Assembly (NCBI GenBank): GCA_003240775.1
Contig: QFNI01000032.1
Coordinates: 1-45,389 of the forward strand
Length of the DNA stretch: 45,389 nt
Source: Mesorhizobium amorphae
GTDB lineage: Bacteria; Pseudomonadota; Alphaproteobacteria; Rhizobiales; Rhizobiaceae
Direction of reading: 5' to 3'
Part shown: in pieces, positions 8,967 through 16,952 of the stretch
How positions within the stretch are numbered: position 1 is the first letter of the stretch
How the letters are laid out: each line of letters starts with the position of its first letter
Position numbers and translations under genes: made by a program
The notes under the pieces: generated by a model
What the model was told of the DNA's origin: nothing
Database searches by the model: none
The model's input: the letters and a program-made list of their open reading frames with translations, nothing else

Positions 8967-10472
8967 TTGACCTTCGATCAGGCATTCGATGCATGGCTTG
9001 CGCGGCACAAGGAGAACGGCTCGGCGGTCGCCGGCTTCCTCAATCCGCCAGCCACCTCCGCCGCGCTGGATGCAGCGGAGAAGCAGATCGGCTTTGCGTT
9101 GCCCGACGACCTGCGCCGGCTCTGGCTGCGCACTGACGGACAGCACGACATATACGCCATCGCGGACCCCGCACCGGGACGTGTGCTCTCGCCCCTCTTC
9201 GGCGAGTATCCCCTTCTCTCGGTGGGTGAGGCGCTCGAGGTTTACTCCGTCTGGCTCGAGATCTGGACGGAGGCAGGCGATCGCTTCCACGACGATTACA
9301 ACGAAGGGGTCATCACCAGCCGCGAAGGCGATCCCGTTTATCCCGACTACTGGCGGCCGGGTTGGCTGCCCTTCGCCTGGGACAACGGCAACGGCTATGC
9401 GGTGGACCTGTCGCCAGCACCCGGCGGCTCGGTGGGCCAAGTCATCCTCATCGGACGCGATGTGCATGAGCGGCGTGTGCTTGGCTCGTCCATCACCGCC
9501 TTCCTCACTGACGCCGTTGTGCACATCCCGAGGTTCCGCCGCAGCCAGGGTGAAGCGCCTTCCCTGCTGTTCGACATGGAGGATCGGCGCGGATCACATG
9601 TCGCGCGAACAGCATCGCCGCAACCAGCGCGACGGATACCTCCGGTCGACACTACCTTGCCGACCGCACGCCCGCTCTCCGCCTATCGCCGACTCGCCCG
9701 CAGGATGCGGTCGTGGCCGTGGCTCATCGGTACGGCTGCATCGCTGGGGCTGTTCGCAGTGCTGGCTCCGTTCGATGCTGGTTCGCCATTGTTGACATGG
9801 ATCGAGTTTGCCATCGTGCTCAACGCCTTTGCAGTGGCGTGGTTCTTGACGTTGGGCAGAGGTGCAGGAGCGTCGACACAACATGCTGCGGGAGCACGCA
9901 CCATGACGCTGGATGAGGACTTCCGCTTCGTTGCCGACTGGATCGAGGCGCATGACGGCAAGGGCGCGCCTGCATTCAACCCGCCCGCCTCCGACTACCA
10001 GATCGCAGAAGCCGAGCGCCGCTTAGGCGTTGCCCTGCCACCTGCCATTCGTCGGCTATACCAGTTGGCGAATGGCCAGCCGCACTACCGCACCGGCTTC
10101 TGGGGCTCCTTCCAGCTCGTCTCGCTGCAGGACGTGGTGAACAGTGCCGAGTTCCTGAACGACGAGTTCCCCGATGGCGTCAACGTCCATGACGAAGATC
10201 ATGCCGCAATCCGCGTACCGCCCGAGATCCGCGCCGTCTGGTGGTCACGGGATTGGATTCCGATCATGGAGAACGGCGGAGGCGACCACGTTTGCGTCGA
10301 CCTCCATCCGACAGACGCCGGCACGCCGGGACAGCTCATCACCTTCTACCACGACGAGACATTCCGGCCCTTGGTCGCGCCCGGCATGGAAGTGCTATTG
10401 CGCCACCTTGCCGAACGGCTGCGCACTGGCGAGTGCCGCATCGAGCACGGCGTGATCGAAGGGGCGGACTAA
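8967..10472 (+). CDS. Tandem SUKH (SMI1/KNR4) protein with central membrane hairpin
   Basis: Protein of 501 aa. Two SMI1/KNR4-like (SUKH) domains, at about 20-190 and 313-490, align with each other: LPDDLRRLW against LPPAIRRLY, WLPFAWDNGNGYAVDL against WIPIMENGGGDHVCVDL, and GGSVGQVI against GTPGQLI. Between them are a basic, disordered linker and two hydrophobic helices (about 250-266 and 275-297). SUKH domains often act as immunity proteins in polymorphic toxin systems, but many have other roles, and no toxin gene is recognisable here. The TTG start is supported by GGGAGGG seven bases upstream. The second domain begins at an in-frame ATG (9903), as if two genes had fused. GC content is lower than in the flanking genes. 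Confidence 0.8.
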   Translation: MTFDQAFDAWLARHKENGSAVAGFLNPPATSAALDAAEKQIGFALPDDLRRLWLRTDGQHDIYAIADPAPGRVLSPLFGEYPLLSVGEALEVYSVWLEIWTEAGDRFHDDYNEGVITSREGDPVYPDYWRPGWLPFAWDNGNGYAVDLSPAPGGSVGQVILIGRDVHERRVLGSSITAFLTDAVVHIPRFRRSQGEAPSLLFDMEDRRGSHVARTASPQPARRIPPVDTTLPTARPLSAYRRLARRMRSWPWLIGTAASLGLFAVLAPFDAGSPLLTWIEFAIVLNAFAVAWFLTLGRGAGASTQHAAGARTMTLDEDFRFVADWIEAHDGKGAPAFNPPASDYQIAEAERRLGVALPPAIRRLYQLANGQPHYRTGFWGSFQLVSLQDVVNSAEFLNDEFPDGVNVHDEDHAAIRVPPEIRAVWWSRDWIPIMENGGGDHVCVDLHPTDAGTPGQLITFYHDETFRPLVAPGMEVLLRHLAERLRTGECRIEHGVIEGAD

Positions 10473-10605
10473 GGGAGCAAGGTGTTCCATCCCTTGGAAG
10501 TATTTGATGGACTGCCTTCGCCTAGGGGTAAATGCTCTTGCCGCTGGCAGGCACAAGCTGTTTCCACGTCCTGCCTGATTTGCCAGTGGCCGTGAGCATC
10601 CCGAC

Positions 10606-11088
10606 GTGATGCGGACAACGATGCACTGGATAGTTGGCCTGCTGGTTCTCGCGATTGGCGGCGCAATCACGTGGCTGATGGTTGCTTTGACCTCCTCCCC
10701 GCTCTTTGTGACCGGGACCACCCCTGCCACCATCTGGGGAGGCGATATCGGAAGCAAACCAATCGCGGTCGGAGCGGGGCTCCTGCTTGCGGCCGCAGCT
10801 TGGTGCACGGGCAAACTGCGCTTCTACCTGATTCTGGTCTGGCTTCTCTTTCTAGCCTCAGCGACCCATCGCTTGGTAGAACGAAGCGATGGAGAGATCA
10901 GAGACCAGTGGTTCACGATCACCGTGCAGCGCCTGGAGGCCCTCCCGGGCTACGAGCCGTCACGGAATCGCTGCGATGTCGGCAGGTGGCTGGCTCGCTG
11001 CGCGGACGGCTCAGGTGGCATCCTCTATACAGGAGGCCTCGTCCCCTTCGCTCAACTTTATCCAGGGCGTTGGACTGAACAGCCATAG
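10606..11088 (+). CDS. Small membrane protein of unknown function
   Basis: About 160 aa. Three hydrophobic helices (about 8-30, 50-66 and 70-88) are followed by a soluble C-terminal half that contains two cysteines spaced as in a CDVGRWLARC loop, suggesting a disulfide outside the cytoplasm. I do not recognise the family. The start could be GTG 10606, ATG 10609 or ATG 10621; none has a strong ribosome binding site. It lies 133 bases after the tandem SUKH gene on the same strand and shares that gene's lower GC content, so the two may have arrived together and could work as a pair (inference). Confidence 0.55.
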   Translation: MMRTTMHWIVGLLVLAIGGAITWLMVALTSSPLFVTGTTPATIWGGDIGSKPIAVGAGLLLAAAAWCTGKLRFYLILVWLLFLASATHRLVERSDGEIRDQWFTITVQRLEALPGYEPSRNRCDVGRWLARCADGSGGILYTGGLVPFAQLYPGRWTEQP

Positions 11089-11433
11089 ACGTCCATCACC
11101 CACAAAGCCCCACGTCGATCGGCTTTGTGCTCCGTTGCGCCGAAACTCGCAAAGAAAACAACGATGGAGTTCGCGCTCTCCGCTCTCTGCCTAGCTGGCT
11201 ACCCTACGAACTGACACACAGCTACGAGGCCGAAAAAGCCAATGAAAACAGCGGTTGCAAAGCTGTGTGCTAAACGGGCGTAGCACACAGTTCTGGAGAA
11301 TAGCGGCGCAGAGAAGGGAGAAAGGGTCGTCCCGGCCGAAAACGCAGCACACACATTGAGGCAACCAAGCCTGCAGTTCTGCGGCTTTCCAAGGCTCGAA
11401 ATGCGATACGGAGAATGTCTACCAGGCAGGAGG
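11089..11433. other. AT-richer intergenic region with inverted repeat
   Basis: No gene recognised. The minus-strand frame at 11199-11468 reads through the tRNA and is an artefact. The region is the least GC-rich of the window. It holds a perfect 10-bp inverted repeat (see 11261-11292) and a further partial copy of the same motif near 11214-11223. Confidence 0.5.
11261..11292. repeat. Perfect inverted repeat with 8-nt loop
   Basis: CTGTGTGCTA (11263-11272) and TAGCACACAG (11281-11290) are exact inverse complements separated by AACGGGCG. An outer A-T pair and a G-T pair extend the stem. A third partial copy, CACACAGCT, lies at about 11215-11223. No T-run follows, so a simple Rho-independent terminator is unlikely; an operator or recombination site are alternatives. 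Confidence 0.6.
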
Positions 11434-11510
11434 TGGTAGCGGAGGAGGGATTCGAACCCCCGACACAAGGATTATGATTCCTCTGCTCTAACCGACTGAG
11501 CTACTCCGCC
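11434..11510 (-). tRNA. tRNA-Met (CAT), elongator
   Basis: Minus-strand cloverleaf of 77 nt including an encoded CCA (11434-11436). The acceptor stem is GGCGGAG/CTCCGCT, the D-arm reads GCTCAGTCGGTTAGAGC, the anticodon loop is ATCATAA with anticodon CAT and stem GAGGA/TCCTT, and the T-arm reads GGGGGTTCGAATCCC. The paired first acceptor base and overall wording match elongator rather than initiator tRNA-Met. It borders the accessory patch at 8.1-11.4 kb; no duplicated 3' end marking an integration site was found. Confidence 0.95.
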
Positions 11511-11748
11511 GTCCTGACAAGCCCGCGTGCGGGTTTGGGATGGGGCGGGGTATAGGGGCGGGGTCTTGAAGCTGTCAAGCGGGGATCGGAGGCGAAGATG
11601 CCCGGCTTGAGCCGCCCGCCCAAGTGACGGGTTGAGTTCGGCCCCTCCCCCCGGTATCAAGCCCCGCGCGCGCCTTCAGCGAAAGCATCCACCACGTGGC
11701 AGTCCATTTCTCCCCAAGCCCAGCCCGTTCCGGGCCCGCGCCCAGCGC

Positions 11749-12711
11749 ATGAGCCCGCGCATCGCCGTTTTGGGCTGCGGCTATTGGGGGGCGAACCACG
11801 TCCGCACGCTGAAGGGTCTGGGCGCGCTCTATGCGGTGTCCGACGCCAACCCCGCGCGCGCGGCAGGCTTTGCGGCCGACCACGACTGCCTGGCGATTGC
11901 GCCCGACGCGCTTTTTGAGGATCCCGCGCTCGACGGGGTGGTGCTGGCGCTTCCGCCCCAGTTCCATGCCAATCTAGCCGTGCGCGCGGCCGAAAGCGGC
12001 AAGGACATGCTGGTGGAAAAGCCGATCGCGCTGACGGTGGCCGATGCCGAGCGCGCGGTGGGTGCCGCGCGTGCGCGGGGCCGCATCTTCATGACGGGGC
12101 ACGTGCTGCGCTTCCATCCGGCCTTCGAGCGCCTCCAGGCCCTGGTGGCCGAGGGCGAGCTCGGCCAGGTGCGCTACATCCATTCCCACCGGCTGGGGCT
12201 CGGCAAGTTCCACACCGAAAACGACGCGCTCTGGGACCTCGCACCCCACGACCTCTCGATGATCCTCGCGCTGACGGGCAGCGAGCCCATCGAGGTGCGC
12301 GGCGAGGGCGCGGCCCTTCTCGACCATCTCAGCGATTTCGCCCACCTGCACATGCGCTTTCCCGGCGAGGTGCGATCCCACCTCTTCGCCTCGCGCCTCA
12401 ACCCCTATCGCGAGCGGCGCCTGACGGTGGTGGGAACGGCCGCCATGGCCGTGTTCGACGACATGGAGCCCTGGGAACGCAAGCTCGCCGTCTACCGCCA
12501 CGCGATCTGGCAAGACAGTGGCCAGTGGGCGGCCACCCAGGAGGAGCCGGCCTATGTTCCCGTCGAGCCCGGCCTGCCGCTGACGCGCGAGCTGCAGCAT
12601 TTCCTGCACTGCATCGAGACCCGCGAGGAGCCCCGCACCGGCGGCGAGGAAGCCATTCGCGTGCTCCGCATCCTGACCGCCGGCACCGTGGGCCACGACG
12701 GACGGCGGTAA
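11749..12711 (+). CDS. Gfo/Idh/MocA-family oxidoreductase
   Basis: NAD(P)-dependent sugar or sugar-nucleotide dehydrogenase family protein (320 aa). The Rossmann fold at the N-terminus carries GCGYWG (9-14); the family motif EKP is at 90-92, followed by the catalytic-region H in PHDLSMI. The wording GCGYWGANHVRTLKGL resembles UDP-GlcNAc(A) 3-dehydrogenases of the WlbA/WbpB type, but no other surface-polysaccharide genes are nearby, so the substrate is unknown. The open frame extends to 11632; ATG 11749 (MSPRIAVLGCG) is preferred because it starts right at the Rossmann strand, and the extension is low-complexity and basic. Confidence 0.85.
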   Translation: MSPRIAVLGCGYWGANHVRTLKGLGALYAVSDANPARAAGFAADHDCLAIAPDALFEDPALDGVVLALPPQFHANLAVRAAESGKDMLVEKPIALTVADAERAVGAARARGRIFMTGHVLRFHPAFERLQALVAEGELGQVRYIHSHRLGLGKFHTENDALWDLAPHDLSMILALTGSEPIEVRGEGAALLDHLSDFAHLHMRFPGEVRSHLFASRLNPYRERRLTVVGTAAMAVFDDMEPWERKLAVYRHAIWQDSGQWAATQEEPAYVPVEPGLPLTRELQHFLHCIETREEPRTGGEEAIRVLRILTAGTVGHDGRR

Positions 12712-12856
12712 GCCAAGGCGATGGCCTTCGACATCTGACGAAAAAGAGAATCGAGTCCACGCAGATTCCCCCTTCCCCTTGAGGGATGGGGTATCCTCGC
12801 CGCTGCGGCATGCCAAAAGTCTATGAAGCAGACTGAAGCGGCGGGAGCATCGCCCC

Positions 12857-14053
12857 TCAGGCGGAAACCCGCGCGCGCTCCAACAGCGCCAGCCGAGCCT
12901 CGGCTTCCTCGCTGCGCCGCGTGGCGCTGATCGTGCCGCCGCCGAGCAGGCGGGCGCCCGCTCCCTCCCCGTCGAACAGAACGCAGGCCTGGCCGGGCGC
13001 GATCGCCCCTTCGCCTTCTGCAAGCCTCACGCGCACGGTCCCGCCATCGGCCAGGAGCAGGGCGGGCCGCGCGGGCCGGGTCGATCGCACCTTGGCCCAG
13101 ACGGGCAGTCCTTCCGCGGGCAGGCTCGCGAGCGCGCGCGAATCCAGCCAGTTCACGTCGCGCAGGCGCACCTCCTCGGTGTCGAGCGCCTCGCGCGGGC
13201 CGACCACCACGCGCGCCTCCGCGGCATCGAGCCGGATCACGTAGAGCGGCTCGCCGGCCGCCACCTTCAAGCCCCGCCGCTGGCCCACGGTGAACCCGCC
13301 CACGCCCTGGTGGTGGCCGAGCACGGTGCCGTCGAGGTGAACGATCTCGCCCGGACGCATGGCGTCGGGCCGCAGCCGCGCAACCGTCGCCTGGTAGCGC
13401 CCGTCGGGCACGAAGCAGATGTCCTGGCTGTCGGCCTTGTCTGCCACGCCCAGGCCCATTTCGGCGGCCATCGCGCGCACCTCGGCCTTGGGCAGGTCGC
13501 CCAAGGGAAAGCGCAGGAAATCCACCTGCGCCTGGGTGGTGGCATAGAGGAAATAGCTCTGGTCGCGCGCCTCATCGGCCGGCCTGAACAGCGCGCGGCG
13601 CCCGGCAGGGTCGAGGCCCGAGCGGATGTAGTGCCCCGTGGCGAGCGCTGCGGCATCGAGCGAGCGAGCGGTTTCAAGCAGGTCCGCGAACTTCACCGTG
13701 CGGTTGCAGGCCACACATGGGATCGGCGTCTCGCCGCGCGCATAGGCCTCCGCGAAGGGCTCGATCACCGAGCGCCGGAAGCGCTCCTCGTAGTCGAGCA
13801 CGTAATGGGGAATGTCGAGCGTCGCGGCCACGCGGGCTGCGTCCGCGATGTCGGCGCCCGCGCAGCAGGTTCCCGCACGTGCGGATGTGGCGCCCGAATC
13901 ATAGAGCTGGAGCGTGATGCCCACCACCTCGAAGCCTTCGCGCGCGAGCAGGCCCGCGACCACCGAGGAGTCGACGCCGCCCGACATCGCCACCACCACG
14001 CGGTGGTCTTCGGCCCGTCCGGGCAGGCCCAGGCTGTTTTCCGCTGTCTTCAT
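12857..14053 (-). CDS. mnmA: MnmA, tRNA-specific 2-thiouridylase
   Basis: ATP-dependent enzyme (398 aa) that puts sulfur on C2 of wobble uridine U34 in tRNA-Lys, -Glu and -Gln. Seen in the sequence: the PP-loop SGGVDSS (24-30), the nucleophile C115 in CVACNRTVKF, the persulfide cysteine C212 in SQDICFVPDG, ATGHY, and the FTVGQRRGL segment of the tRNA-binding central domain, followed by the C-terminal beta-barrel. It is transcribed away from sciP and converges on the oxidoreductase gene. The length and all catalytic residues are normal. Confidence 0.96.
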   Translation of the reverse strand: MKTAENSLGLPGRAEDHRVVVAMSGGVDSSVVAGLLAREGFEVVGITLQLYDSGATSARAGTCCAGADIADAARVAATLDIPHYVLDYEERFRRSVIEPFAEAYARGETPIPCVACNRTVKFADLLETARSLDAAALATGHYIRSGLDPAGRRALFRPADEARDQSYFLYATTQAQVDFLRFPLGDLPKAEVRAMAAEMGLGVADKADSQDICFVPDGRYQATVARLRPDAMRPGEIVHLDGTVLGHHQGVGGFTVGQRRGLKVAAGEPLYVIRLDAAEARVVVGPREALDTEEVRLRDVNWLDSRALASLPAEGLPVWAKVRSTRPARPALLLADGGTVRVRLAEGEGAIAPGQACVLFDGEGAGARLLGGGTISATRRSEEAEARLALLERARVSA

Positions 14054-14202
14054 GGCCGCCTCTATAGGGCAGCGAAGGGCTTTAGACCACCGGAGGCGCC
14101 CGTGGTTCGTTTGATCAAAGGCGCGTGATCGATTTCAGGCTTTCTTAAAGCTGATCCCCTAGCTTCAGCCTCGATTGGTTAGTGTCGTGTTCGAGAGTCC
14201 TT

Positions 14203-14478
14203 ATGACCGATCTGATGAGACCGCGGGTCAAGTATGTGATCGGCCCCGATGGCAGTCCTCTGACCATCGCCGATCTTCCGCCCGCCGATACGAGGCGCTG
14301 GGTGATCCGGCGCAAGGCAGAAGTTGTTGCGGCCGTTCGCGGCGGACTCTTGAGCCTGGAAGAAGCGTGTCAGCGTTATACGCTGACGACGGAGGAGTTC
14401 CTGTCCTGGCAGGCCTCCATCGACGAGCACGGGCTTGCGGGCCTGCGCACGACGCGGATTCAGCAATACCGGCATTGA
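14203..14478 (+). CDS. sciP: SciP, CtrA inhibitor (DUF1153)
   Basis: Small regulator (91 aa) of the SciP family, which in Caulobacter binds CtrA and blocks recruitment of RNA polymerase at CtrA-activated promoters, limiting them to the right part of the cell cycle. The protein is close to the family consensus: MRPRVKYVIGPDGSPLT, TRRWVIRRKAEVVAAVRGGL, SLEEACQRY and HGLAGLRTTRIQQYR. The open frame extends to 14182, but ATG 14203 (MTDLMRPRVKY) gives the conserved N-terminus. It lies 1.6 kb from ctrA, an arrangement also found in Brucella as I recall it. Transcription diverges from mnmA. Confidence 0.93.
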   Translation: MTDLMRPRVKYVIGPDGSPLTIADLPPADTRRWVIRRKAEVVAAVRGGLLSLEEACQRYTLTTEEFLSWQASIDEHGLAGLRTTRIQQYRH

Positions 14479-14522
14479 TGCCGGGATTGCGGGAGGCTTT
14501 TCCTTAGCGGAAAGCCTCCCGC
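14469..14522 (+). terminator. Two hairpins at the end of sciP
   Basis: The first, CCGGCAT-TG-ATGCCGG (14469-14484), spans the sciP stop codon. The second pairs GCGGGAGGCTTTTCC with GGAAAGCCTCCCGC around TTAGC (14489-14522), 14 bp with one bulged T. No T-run follows the second stem, so it may be a weak terminator or an RNA-stabilising 3' structure. Confidence 0.5.
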
Positions 14523-14651
14523 CTCGGCTTGAGGGTGTTTCTGGCCGGTTGGCGCGCGCTTCATCGCGTGGCGTGGTTTTGCCGTTTCGGGCGTCCTGCG
14601 GAAGGTCGAAGCGGTTTCGGGCCTGTTTTCAAGAGAAGAGCGGCGCTGCCG

Positions 14652-14867
14652 TGCGTCCTTCGAGGCGCGCGTTGCGCGGGCGCTTCAGGATGAGGGCCGT
14701 GGGCACTGCTGCTTCTTGCCCGGTGTCGTGTGCGTCCGCCTGCTTCGCCCCGCTTACAGGCTGACCCCTGTCTCCTGCTTTCCCCTCGCAGCCCTCTTGA
14801 CCCTCGACGCGCCTCCCCCCGCTCCTCATCCTGAGGTGCCTGGCAGAGCTGGGCCTCGAAGGACGCA
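14652..14867. repeat. Dispersed-repeat pair in inverted orientation (TGCGTCCTTCGAGGC type)
   Basis: Arms at 14652-14695 and 14824-14867 are inverse copies. Both have TGCGTCCTTCGAGGC at the outer end and CTTCAGGATGAGG or CCTCAGGATGAGG at the inner end. This wording is familiar from interspersed palindromic repeats in Rhizobiales intergenic DNA (recalled, not searched). The DNA between the arms encodes nothing recognisable. It lies in the sciP-fliJ spacer beside a second repeat family. Nothing further is seen in 14523-14651 or 14868-14954. Confidence 0.65.
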
Positions 14868-14954
14868 GGGCGGTGCCACAGCATGTGTGAGGGAGCGCGG
14901 AGCCCACACCGAATGCGCGAGGTAGGGTACTTTTGCCCTCAGTGGTGCGCAGCC

Positions 14955-15099
14955 GTCACGACATGGATTCTCGGGTCAAGCCCGAGAATGACGAAGACGG
15001 GGTGGAGGGGTGGGAGTGGAGCCCTGACGCTGTCAGGGAGTCTCCTCCCTCTCCCCCTCGTCAGTCTCGGGCTTGAGCCCCACGAATCCATGCCGTGAC
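14955..15099. repeat. MITE-like palindromic element, copy A
   Basis: Terminal inverted repeats of about 40 bp: left arm 14955-14994, right arm 15058-15099, both beginning GTCACG(A/G)CATGGATTC when read inwards. The left arm is itself a hairpin, TTCTCGGG-TCAAG-CCCGAGAA. The centre holds CCCTGAC-GCT-GTCAGGG (15022-15038), so the whole element can fold into one long stem. A second copy is at 23479-23615. No coding capacity. Nothing is seen in 15100-15295 downstream. Confidence 0.75.
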
Positions 15100-15295
15100 G
15101 CGGACGAGAAGTGAAGGTGCAGAACTGAGCGCAGGGTGAGGACAGAGATCGCCGATAGTGCGCATGGCAGTGCCACCGCACAGAAACGCCCAGAGAGAGG
15201 CAGGTGCCACGCACACCACCTCCCGAAACATCACAACACCCAGACGGCACCAGCCCGAGCGGGGCGCCTGTAGCTTCGCGCCCCAGCCCCTCTCC

Positions 15296-15661
15296 TCACC
15301 CCACGAGCGCGCGGGGGCCTTCGCCTTCGCGGGGGTTGCGGCTTTCCAACGCCTCGGCCTTGGAAAGCTCCGCTTCAGCTTCGCTCAGTAGGGATTGGGC
15401 TGACCCGCGGCGACTCAACAGGTCGGCCTGGCTGTTCTTGAGGTTGTCGCGGCGCTGGCGCGCGGCCTTGGCGAAGGTGGGATAGGCGAAATGGTTGATG
15501 TCGGTGATGCCCGCCTTCTTCTCTTCCGCCGCGATCTGCACGTCGAGCTCGTTCGCCATGCGATCGAATTCCGCAATCATCGTGTCGAGCTGGGCGAGCT
15601 GTCGCCGCTTGTCGCTGACCTGAAACTGCTTCAACCGAACGAGGTTGTCCCGTGATTTCAT
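15296..15661 (-). CDS. FliJ-like coiled-coil protein
   Basis: Highly charged, almost fully helical protein (121 aa). The core, LVRLKQFQVSDKRRQLAQL followed by DTMIAEFDRMANELD, has the heptads of a coiled coil and resembles the small flagellar export chaperone FliJ. A FliJ-like gene close to ctrA is common in Rhizobiales. Because no other flagellar gene is present here, the flagellar role is an inference from family and synteny. The open frame extends to 15784, but ATG 15661 has GGAG upstream and starts the conserved part. It diverges from ctrA across a 400-bp regulatory region. Confidence 0.75.
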   Translation of the reverse strand: MKSRDNLVRLKQFQVSDKRRQLAQLDTMIAEFDRMANELDVQIAAEEKKAGITDINHFAYPTFAKAARQRRDNLKNSQADLLSRRGSAQSLLSEAEAELSKAEALESRNPREGEGPRALVG

Positions 15662-16061
15662 GCCCAACCGCTCCCACTCCTGACGCACTCGCCACCCCTG
15701 CCTGCAGCTGAGCAGGCCGGCCCGCTTGGGCCACCGAAACGGAAAACAAATCCCTAAGGAATCCTTCCGCCGGTAACCCTTCATTTACGGGCCTGGTTAA
15801 TCATAGGGACGAGGTTTTAAGGCTGGGTAAAAACACTCGTGCGAAGGCCGCGGATGCAGCGTTCAAGCGGGTCCGCGAAAGGCGAGAGAATGGTTTTGGG
15901 CACTCAAGGGAGGCCGGCGGCACGGGAAAGACGAAGAGGCGGACCATGCTCGGGACACCCTTTGTTAACCACGCGCTGTCAGGTTTCAGCTCAAGAAGTC
16001 ACCCATTCCGTTCTCGTCCGTCGGGCTGAGCACGGGGCCGGCATCGGGAAAGGGATCTAGA
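15662..16061 (+). promoter_or_regulatory. ctrA upstream region with candidate CtrA and CcrM sites
   Basis: A 400-bp gap between the divergent FliJ-like gene and ctrA with no gene of its own. It contains the CtrA half-site TTAACCA (15965-15971), about 95 bases before the ctrA start, further TTAA words at 15797-15800 and 15817-15820 that are not at N7 spacing, and the GANTC methylation site GAATC (15759-15763). Autoregulation of ctrA through TTAACC sites and CcrM-sensitive transcription are known in Caulobacter; whether they operate here is inference. Confidence 0.45.
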
Positions 16062-16757
<696 letters not shown>

Positions 16758-16912
16758 CCGCAAACTCCGCCCGGGCGGCCATCTGGAGGCGCCTCGTGCG
16801 CTTCCGGTGCTCACGAACGCAAGTTCGCTCCGCTCCGGTTCTCCGAGCCACCACCAGCTGACTCACCCGAACGGCTTTGCAGCCAGGCGCGGGTCGGCGC
16901 TTCATAATGAAG

Positions 16913-16949
16913 AAACGCCGCTTCGAGGATATCGGGCGGCGTTTTTTTT
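16913..16949 (+). terminator. Rho-independent terminator of ctrA
   Basis: Stem ACGCCGC (16915-16921) / GCGGCGT (16936-16942) with a 14-nt loop and a run of eight T (16942-16949). It ends a 3' region of about 150 nt after the ctrA stop. The palindrome CTTCATAATGAAG (16900-16912) directly precedes it. It sits just before the end of the convergent response-regulator gene. Confidence 0.85.
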
Positions 16950-16952
16950 GGG

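Noticed and set aside
11199..11468. Minus-strand 89-codon frame
   Set aside because: It begins inside tRNA-Met and its N-terminal wording (RGFESLLRYH) is the usual translation of a tRNA; the rest shows no protein features.
12760..12790. Terminator or regulatory site in the C-rich/G-rich word near 12770
   Set aside because: It resembles the low-complexity word near 42867 (CCCTTGAGGG), so it is more likely a common dispersed repeat remnant; no stem followed by a T-run.
15001..15060. CTCCTCCCTC in repeat copy A as another anti-SD RNA
   Set aside because: The word falls in the arm of the long palindrome rather than in an exposed loop, lacks the exact CCUCCUCCC motif and has no promoter or terminator.
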